Shown here: in pieces, positions 31,781-37,817 of the stretch
How positions within the stretch are numbered: position 1 is the first letter of the stretch
Layout: every line of letters begins with the position of its first letter
Source of the DNA: Plantago elongata
Lineage: Eukaryota; Streptophyta; Magnoliopsida; Lamiales; Plantaginaceae
Reading direction: 5' to 3'
Length of the DNA: 37,817 bases
Assembly: GCA_036897095.1 (NCBI GenBank)
Contig: JAYMSP010000996.1
Location: forward strand, 1-37,817
Notes under the pieces: generated by a model
What the model was told of the DNA's origin: nothing
Seen by the model: the letters and a program-made list of their open reading frames with translations, nothing else
Database searches by the model: none
Program-made: the position numbers and the translations under genes

Positions 31781-32299
31781 GCCACATGGAGGGTCAACTC
31801 AGGGCTTTCTTGTCGGGTTTCACTTGTGTCTCCCAGAGGGTAGGAAGCCAAGAAGTCAGACAGGACTTGCGCCTTCTTGGCAGTCGGTGCTTAGTTCTCA
31901 ATATTAAGTTCTCCCAATTTAATTGCCCATTTAGCCAGCAGGCAAGATTTTTCAGGTTTACCCAAGATTTGTTTTAATGGCTGATTCGTGAGGATGATTA
32001 TTTCATATGAGATGAAATAACGCCGGAGACGTACCACAACATTAACCACACCGAGAGAATATTTTTCTATCTCGGAGTAATTCTTCTCGATCGAAGTAAG
32101 AGCCTTACTCAAATAATAAACTGGCATATGTACGTCCTTAAGTATTCTGACCATGACAGAGCTAACAGTCTCGGGACAGACCGCAAGGTAAAGGTACAAG
32201 GGTTCACCTGATCTGGTATGGACAACAATGGTGGATTGGCCAGATACTTCTTCAGCTGATCAAAGGCTTCTACACAGGCGTCAGTTCATTCAAAGTACT
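31781..32299 (-). pseudogene. Tat RNase H domain attached to the RT (broken)
   Basis: LYLAVCPETVSSVMVR, PVYYLSKALTSIEKNYSEIEK and LTNQPLKQILGKPE (32199-31891) are the standard gypsy RT-RNase H segment. ASYPLGDTSE (about 31840) is part of the link to the second RNase H. A stop lies at 31891 and a frame change near 32200. Confidence 0.8.
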
Positions 32300-33583
32300 C
32301 TATTTTTCGCAAGGCTTTGAAGAAAGGCAGGCTCTTCTTAGTGGATCAGGATATGAATTTTTCCGGAGAAATAACTTCCCGACCAGCTTCTGTACTTCAT
32401 TTAAGTTTCGGGATTGTGGTACATCCATTATGGCTTTGATTTTGTTAGAATTTGCTTCTATTCCACGATCTGTCACCATGTATCCCAGAAACTTTCCACC
32501 TTTGACTCCGAAAGTACATTTCTCCGGATTAAGCTTCATTCCATATTGTCGGACTTTGGAGAAGCAATCCGACAAATGGGCGACATGGAGATTTTCTTCT
32601 TTGCTTTTTACCAACATGTCGTCCATATATACTTCCATTGTTTTTCCAATCTCTTCTTTGAACATGTGGTTAACCAGTCGTTGGTATATTGCTCCTGCGT
32701 TTTGTAATCCAAACGTCATGGCCTTGAAGAAGGCGGTCTTCATTACGTCTTCCTTTGCCATTTTGATCTGGTAGAACTCTTCGAGGGCATCCATAAAGCT
32801 GAGTAGAGCACATCCGGCCGTTGAGTCAACTAGGGTGTCAATCCGAGGTAGAGGATAAGGATCCCTTGGACAGAATTGGTTGAGGGTGGTAAAGTCTTTG
32901 CACATCCTCCATTTGCCTGGTGAATTTTTGACCAGCACCACATTGCAGAGCCACTCCGAGTAATGAACTTCTCGGATATGACCAGCCATAAGTAAGACTC
33001 CACCTCTCCTGTGATGATCTTATCTTGTTCCAGTTCATGATCTCTTTTCTTCTATCGGATTGGCCTTATACTCGGATCCACATGAAGGTGATAACCCATT
33101 ACCGTGGGGTCTATTCCAGTTAGATCCTCGGTACCCCATGCGAAAACATCCAAGTTGTCTTTCAGGTGATCTTGCTTGCATCCCCAACAACTAGATATAC
33201 TTCCTTGATCTCACAATCCGGTTTTATCCAATTTTCGCCCAAGAACCTTTTCTTCGGGGTCAATCCAGCTGGAGGGTCGGGAACGACCTTATATTCTTGG
33301 ATGCTACCCACAGTGGTAGTGATGGGGAAACACATACTCTTCATTACTCGGATAGGTAATCCTGATTAGAGTACGCATGGTAGTGAGGTCGGGACATTCT
33401 TTTTGCTAAAAGGGTATAGCACTCCCATGCGTCTCTTTTGTTTCCTTCAATTGCACCTATCCCTGTTGGAGTCAAAAATTTCATCTTTGGATGGAAGATT
33501 GTTGGTATGGCTTTAAAGGCATTGATTCCCGGTCTTCCGAAGACGACGGTGTATTCAAAAATGGCATCGACCACCATGAACAA
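32300..33583 (-). pseudogene. Tat protease-RT linker and reverse transcriptase (broken)
   Basis: The linker at 33583-33344 has VVDAIFEYTVVFGRPGINAF, and GLTPKKRFLGENW lies near 33250. RT at 32989-32300: NVVLVKNSPGKWRMCKDF, LNQFCPRDPYPLPRID, LSFMDALEEFYQI, MTFGLQNAGAIYQRL and the catalytic YMDDMLVKS, then FLGYMVTDRGIEANS. The usual segment before MTFGL is shortened by several residues, and DAYSGYNQI-type residues are altered (DALEEFYQI). Frame changes lie near 33600, 33160 and 32990. Confidence 0.9.
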
Positions 33584-35793
33584 TACTTTTTGGGTGACTC
33601 GTTAGGAATGTTGGCCCATTGAGACACCAAGTAGAGGCTTCCCAGGGGCCGTAACTCGGCTCCTCCGAATCCTTGCAAGCTGGTGGTGACGCTTCTCAGT
33701 CCTACAAGCTTGAGTTTCATCTTAGCTAGAGTTTTTGTAAAGATGATGTTGGCAGAACTTCCGGTATCAATTAGTATCTTGGCCACGATGTAATTGAAGA
33801 TTGACACCACCAGTGGTACGTCTAGATTGTTTACCACTCCTTGACCGACGCAGGGCGGTGGGGCTTCCGATTCTTCAAAGGAAATGTTGTGAAATCCCTT
33901 CTCGATTTGTTTAATGAGGGTTTTATCCGACCTTTTGAGATTTTGAGCCATCACTTCCCGAGCTTTTCTACTATCTCCTCCAGTCGGGCCTCCAGTGATG
34001 GAGAAAATCATTCCCTTACTTGGAGCATTCTCATAGTCTTCATGCCCGGGATCCTTTTGATCATTTTTATCACGAGAATTCCTCTCATGTCGGTCATAAT
34101 GTCCCCTCTCACGGGATTGATACGTAGGTAGTTCCTTATTGCGGGAATGATCGTAATCACGTCCCATAATATAATCCTTTAGGTACCCCATCTCAATCAA
34201 ACTTTCAATCTCATTCTTTAAATCCTCACAATCTTCAGTATGATGCCCAGATTGTTTGTGAAATCGAAAATATCGATTTGAATTCTTCGACTGTCGACTT
34301 TCTTTAAACTTCTTAGGCCATTGGATACCATAGTTCTTGTTCTCGATAGCCGTCAACACATTAGTCCTCGGAACATTCAAAATGGAGTAATTTGCATATC
34401 TTTTTGGGCTCCAACGCCAGGATTCTAGGCCTCGAAAAGGTTCGTTATTTCTTTTCTCCATCTTCTGTGGGGGTTGACCTTTGGTATCATTCCTTTCCCT
34501 TTTTTCCTCAGTGCGGGTCGGATAGTGCTTGCGGTATTCTTCCCCAGTCATGAATCCTTCCACTGCATCATCTAACATTTTGTCAGTTCTGGCTCTTCCT
34601 TCCGAGATAAGGGATCTCAAGGCTTCATGCTTCGTGTTGGAATACATATACCCCAATGTTTCTTTCAGGGTATGACTCTCAACAAGCACGACGGCCTCGT
34701 TGAATCTAGTCATGAAGGGTCCCAAGGACTTATTGTTTCTCTGAATGACATTTGCCAAGTAGGTGATGGGATTTTTCTTGGTTCGATAGTTCTTAAAATT
34801 TCTCACAAAGCTAGTTATCAGTTGGTGATAGGAACTAATAGATCCAGGTCGTAGTCCTAACCACCAATCCATAGCCTTTCCATGAAATGTTCCAGGTGAT
34901 GTTTGCGCGTAGGTATATTTGCTAAAACCATGTCCTGACATTGTGCTCTCATACCGAACCTGATGTCCCACGGGACATGTCGTTCCATTATATATTCCGA
35001 GATTTGTAGGAACAACCCTATTGTGGGGAAGAAACACCTTGCTGATAAAGGAACTCAGAGGATGAGGATTTACACTAGTGGTGTCTCCGAAATTCACAAT
35101 CTCACTTGCCCTTATTAGCTTTTGCAAGTTTTCTTGTTTCATGGCAAGGGCTCTTTGTTGGTTGAAAATTTCTTCCCTTGTCAGGGGTTGGAGCGGAGGT
35201 TCAACTTCCTGACAATAATCTTCATCAGTAATGTCACGGGAAATCCAAGTTGTAGTTCGACTTGGTTCTGGCACGTGATTGCCTGGATTATACCGACTTC
35301 TTGTCATTTGAGGTTCCTCTAAACCTTCATGCCACTCGAAATGTGCCATACGGCTCTTCTCGTTCAACAAGTCCCTCGGGAAGAGGTTTTTGTGCACCTC
35401 TTGGATTCTTCTTCTTCGTACGACACCTCCCGGTTCTCTATTCATAGGAAACGGTGTGAGACTCGGATTGTGCCTCATCTTGGTTTGTAAGTGTCTTTCT
35501 GAGTTTGTTTTAATGCGGTGTTACAACTGCTTGATTGCTCCAGTGAAGCCCGGAGGCCAGCAATCATTGTAGTATTCTTGTTCATTGGGGACTTTTTCCT
35601 CTATCCCGTGCCGAGAGTTTTGGACGTTGACTTGTCTCTGGAGCATCCTTGCCAGGTTCGGCCAGATGTTCCTCGGAGGATTATGGTGTTGAGGGGTGAC
35701 CATCAATTCTGGTCGGGTTTGCCGTTGAGGTGGATTTTGTTGCTCAGTTGGTTGATCCTGCTTGATTCTGATCCTCGAGTGCCGGGGCGGCAC
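33584..35793 (-). pseudogene. Tat gag-protease
   Basis: A long open stretch of over 600 residues from 35478, preceded in frame by a further 90 residues (35793-35521) that end in a TAA at 35518-35520. That codon is probably a mutation inside the original gag. Gag core: GKAMDWWLGLRPGSISSYHQL and FVRNFKNYRTKKNPITYL. Zinc-knuckle-like part: NRYFRFHKQSGHHTEDCEDLK, with F where related elements have C. Aspartic protease: ILIDTGSSANIIF (about 33760). Gag forms the particle; the protease would cut the polyprotein. A frameshift near 33590 separates it from the RT part. Confidence 0.9.
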
Positions 35794-35843
35794 TAGAGTT
35801 GGGTACCCATTTGGAAGCTCGGGGTGGCATGCTTTTATGTACC

Positions 35844-35863
35844 GTTCCCATAGACGGCGCTAA
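35844..35863 (-). other. Primer-binding site
   Basis: On the minus strand TTAGCGCCGTCTATGGGAAC starts two bases inside the 5' LTR end. It resembles the TGGCGCCGT... sites used by plant Tat/Athila elements, with an A for the second G. It fixes the orientation of the element. Confidence 0.75.
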
Positions 35864-35865
35864 TA

Positions 35866-36549
35866 TGCTATGGGGAAAAAATGCCTTGGATAGGGAAATC
35901 ACACCTTAAGCCTAAGTTCGTACTTGCAGAGCTAGGAAAGCGAAGTTTAGACCTCTTTAAGACCGGTTTATCTTGGACAAACCAGGTAGTGAATCAACTC
36001 AAGCTTTGGAGCGCAAAGAGAGTAAATATAGTGAGATATGGTAGGTGACTTACCTTCCAAGTGTAATAAATGGGACTATATGTAGAGTTGATTCGGGGAA
36101 CTGAATCCCCCAAATCCTGGACAACTGCTTGATCAATACGTGGTCCGGATAATAGGGGTAGTCGTTCATCGTGCGGCCAGGCTCGGACCTGTTGTAGACT
36201 ATAGGTCGATACTTCTAGGTCAGACTTCTTGACTTCTACCATAATTCATACTGTGATCTCTAGGTCGGACCCCCGAGCTAGAGGATATGAATTGGGTGTC
36301 CTGACTTCTACCATAATCCGTACTGTGGTCTCTAGGTCGGACGCCTGAGCTAGAGAATACGAATTGGATTTCTTCTTCAGTATGCTATTCCGGTTAGAGC
36401 GGTACTTCTCGTTTTCTACCTATGAACTCTTCTGCTGGTAATTCATCTAAGTAATGATGGTAATTTGTCTACATGACCTTAGTGCGATTCGCCTGTCTCT
36501 AGTTGAATTTATGCTAGCTCTTCCGAATTAGGAGGGACTGATTTAGTCA
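35866..36549 (-). repeat. 5' LTR of the Tat element
   Basis: 684 bp, TG...CA, the direct partner of 21421-22107. The internal 72-bp duplication is present here too (36230-36301 and the following about 70 bp), so it is older than the insertion. The TATA-like stretch is altered (ACTATATGTAG near 36078). Confidence 0.9.
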
Positions 36550-36583
36550 AAACACTCCATTATAATTTTCATAGTACATTAAA

Positions 36584-36813
36584 AACTCTATAAAATAATA
36601 AATTTTATATAATAATAAAAAAATCTCGGTTCCAACTTGGGAACAGACCTAGGACCAGTTATAAATAAGAAAAAACTCGACATTGTCATATTCCATGACT
36701 TTATTTGGTCCCACTGTAAGTAATTATACCTCCCTATAGTAATAAATGACATAATATTCACATATATATGACTTTCATTACATGATATTAAGATGTAAAA
36801 TATTTATAGAGTT
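36584..36813. mobile_element. Small inverted-repeat element (MITE candidate)
   Basis: AACTCTATAAA at 36584-36594 and its exact reverse complement TTTATAGAGTT at 36803-36813 bound 230 bp of AT-rich DNA that also holds GTTCCAACTTGGGAAC, a palindromic word. A clear target duplication was not found, so the family is uncertain. Confidence 0.45.
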
Positions 36814-37363
36814 GAATGTAATAGTGATTTGGACTTATGGGCGATAAATCTATCTTTTAGTTTTCGTGTGAGTAGTAGTTCATCTATATATGAACCTTCT
36901 TGTTGGACCTTAAACGTCTCTAATGGTAATTTATCTAGGGAAATTTACAACCGGTCTCCCTAATAAAGACCCTATTAACAAGAAAGCCACCGCAATCAAC
37001 AATCACGCCATAGGAAAAGTTCCATAAATCAATAACAGATTAATCCAAAAATTAACTCTTCACTCCTACGTGGCTCAGAATTATCTACGTGGATAATGAA
37101 AGAAATCATTTTGGCCTCTTTTCTTGATTTATGCTTTTCTTTCAATATGGCGGTTGGACCAATTTGTAATTAATTTATAAGAATAACTAGCCGTTGCATA
37201 TTCCGTTGGATCAGTTTGTTATAGATAATATGAGGGCCTATTTTGTTATTGTTTTGTATGGAATAATTCAAAAAACTAGCCGTTGCCAGGCTAATTTTTG
37301 TGTGTGTATAAGCTCATGTGGAGCTATTTTGATGGCAATTGTTTGTTGTTTTTTATCCAAAAA
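36814..37363. other. Intergenic region without a supported gene
   Basis: AT-rich. A loose direct repeat, AACTAGCCGTTGC, occurs at about 37187 and 37276, each near TTGGAYCARTTTGT-type words. It probably is the 5' part of the remnant that follows. Confidence 0.4.
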
Positions 37364-37817
37364 AATGTCATCATCTACTCAAGCATCTGGAGCAAGTTTT
37401 TGTGTCAAATATGGAAGGAAGAGTCAAGTATGGAATTCCTCTTCGAACAAATTCCGGCAAGATGTACAAGCGATGTCCCGTGCACATTTTCTCTCATTGG
37501 TTTGAAGAATAATAAGAAGAAGTTGAAGAGAAGAAATTTGAAGGTGATGATGAAGCAGATTCAAGGCCAAAAGAAGACAACACAAGATGCTACTTAGAGA
37601 GATGATTGCCTCCAACCAACAACTTCAAGAAGAACATAGGAACACTAACATTCACCTAAGGGGATTGCTTCATCCAACCAACAACAAGCAAAGCAACAAG
37701 AAGAACAATATCTCATAGATAGGCTATGTATGGTTGTTATGAATATCTTTTAGTGTTTTTGATCAATCACCATGTAACTTATCTTTAGTACAGAAAGGTG
37801 ACTAATACTCTCGGTTC
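37364..37817 (+). pseudogene. Broken transposon-like coding remnant at the right edge
   Basis: Starts with ATG at 37364 (MSSSTQASGASFCVKYGRKS). The frame changes after about 37440. An acidic piece EGDDEADSRPKED (about 37535-37575) and a Gln/Asn-rich helix MLLREMIASNQQLQEEHRNT (about 37580-37640) follow in different frames, with a stop TAG near 37720. The bases behind the stop match the tail of the Tork remnant at 9600-9675. I cannot name the family; the acidic-plus-coiled end suits the C-terminus of a retrotransposon accessory protein. It continues beyond the window. Confidence 0.4.

Larger units (their letters stand above)
21421..36549 (-). mobile_element. Ty3/gypsy retrotransposon, Tat lineage, about 15.1 kb
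   Basis: Two similar direct LTRs bound the element; gag and pol lie on the minus strand, so the 5' LTR is the right one. The order is LTR, primer-binding site, gag-protease, RT, RNase H, archaeal-type RNase H, integrase. Then comes a 7.9-kb 3' region with antisense genes and a tandem array, then a purine tract and LTR. A second RNase H plus a long 3' region with extra genes is the mark of the Tat clade (Retand/RIRE2/Ogre relatives). The five bases next to the LTRs (TCTCA left, AAACA right) do not match, so no target duplication is visible. All genes are broken. Confidence 0.9.

Noticed and set aside
32414-32774. Plus-strand frames opposite the Tat RT
   Set aside because: Exact antisense of the conserved RT codons; no independent support.

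Overview
This window is a stretch of nuclear DNA from a flowering plant, most likely a eudicot. Several things show this: a ten-exon gene with short GT-AG introns, plant LTR retrotransposons of the Sirevirus, Tork and Tat lineages, plant-type MITEs and a tRNA-derived SINE. An asterid (Lamiales-like) host is a weak guess from the style of the transposon accessory genes. Only one gene looks intact and functional: a trehalose-6-phosphate phosphatase (TPP) on the minus strand at 12.3-14.6 kb. Its exons join without a frame break into a 376-residue protein, and its TATA box, leader intron and 3' UTR can be placed.

Layout. (1) 1-9.18 kb, minus strand: a decayed Ty1/copia element of Sirevirus type. 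Gag tail, protease, integrase C-terminus, reverse transcriptase and RNase H lie in order from 9.16 to 5.88 kb. A long accessory gene follows in the same orientation (about 5.02 to 0.36 kb), with its own TATA-like box and several frame-preserving GT-AG introns. (2) 9.18-9.6 kb: an AT-rich island flanked by GC-rich inverted-repeat patches. (3) 9.6-10.83 kb, minus: a second copia remnant of Tork type, in which gag and the first residues of the protease run into a coiled-coil tail. (4) 10.8-12.0 kb: no gene seen. (5) 12.0-15.3 kb: the TPP gene and its promoter. (6) 15.3-21.4 kb: intergenic AT-rich DNA with two MITE candidates and simple repeats.

(7) 21421-36549: one Ty3/gypsy element of about 15.1 kb, Tat lineage, on the minus strand. 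Its two LTRs of about 685 bp, primer-binding site and dual RNase H are all visible. Gag-protease, RT, RNase H, archaeal-type RNase H and integrase run from 35.8 to 29.97 kb. The 7.9 kb between integrase and the 3' LTR holds three antisense (plus-strand) transcription units, each behind a TATAAAT(A/T) box, and a 17-copy tandem array of a 90-bp unit. A SINE is inserted in the array, and a hAT-type MITE with a perfect 8-bp target duplication splits the second antisense gene. (8) 36.55-37.8 kb: a small inverted-repeat element, then a broken plus-strand coding remnant whose tail matches the tail of the Tork remnant at 9.6 kb.

The transposon genes are all broken by stops, frameshifts or deletions, so no element here looks autonomous. 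The most interesting features are the sense-strand introns inside the Sirevirus accessory gene, the multi-unit antisense region of the Tat element with its hairpin-bearing minisatellite, and the shared tail that points to a family of deletion-derived copia elements.
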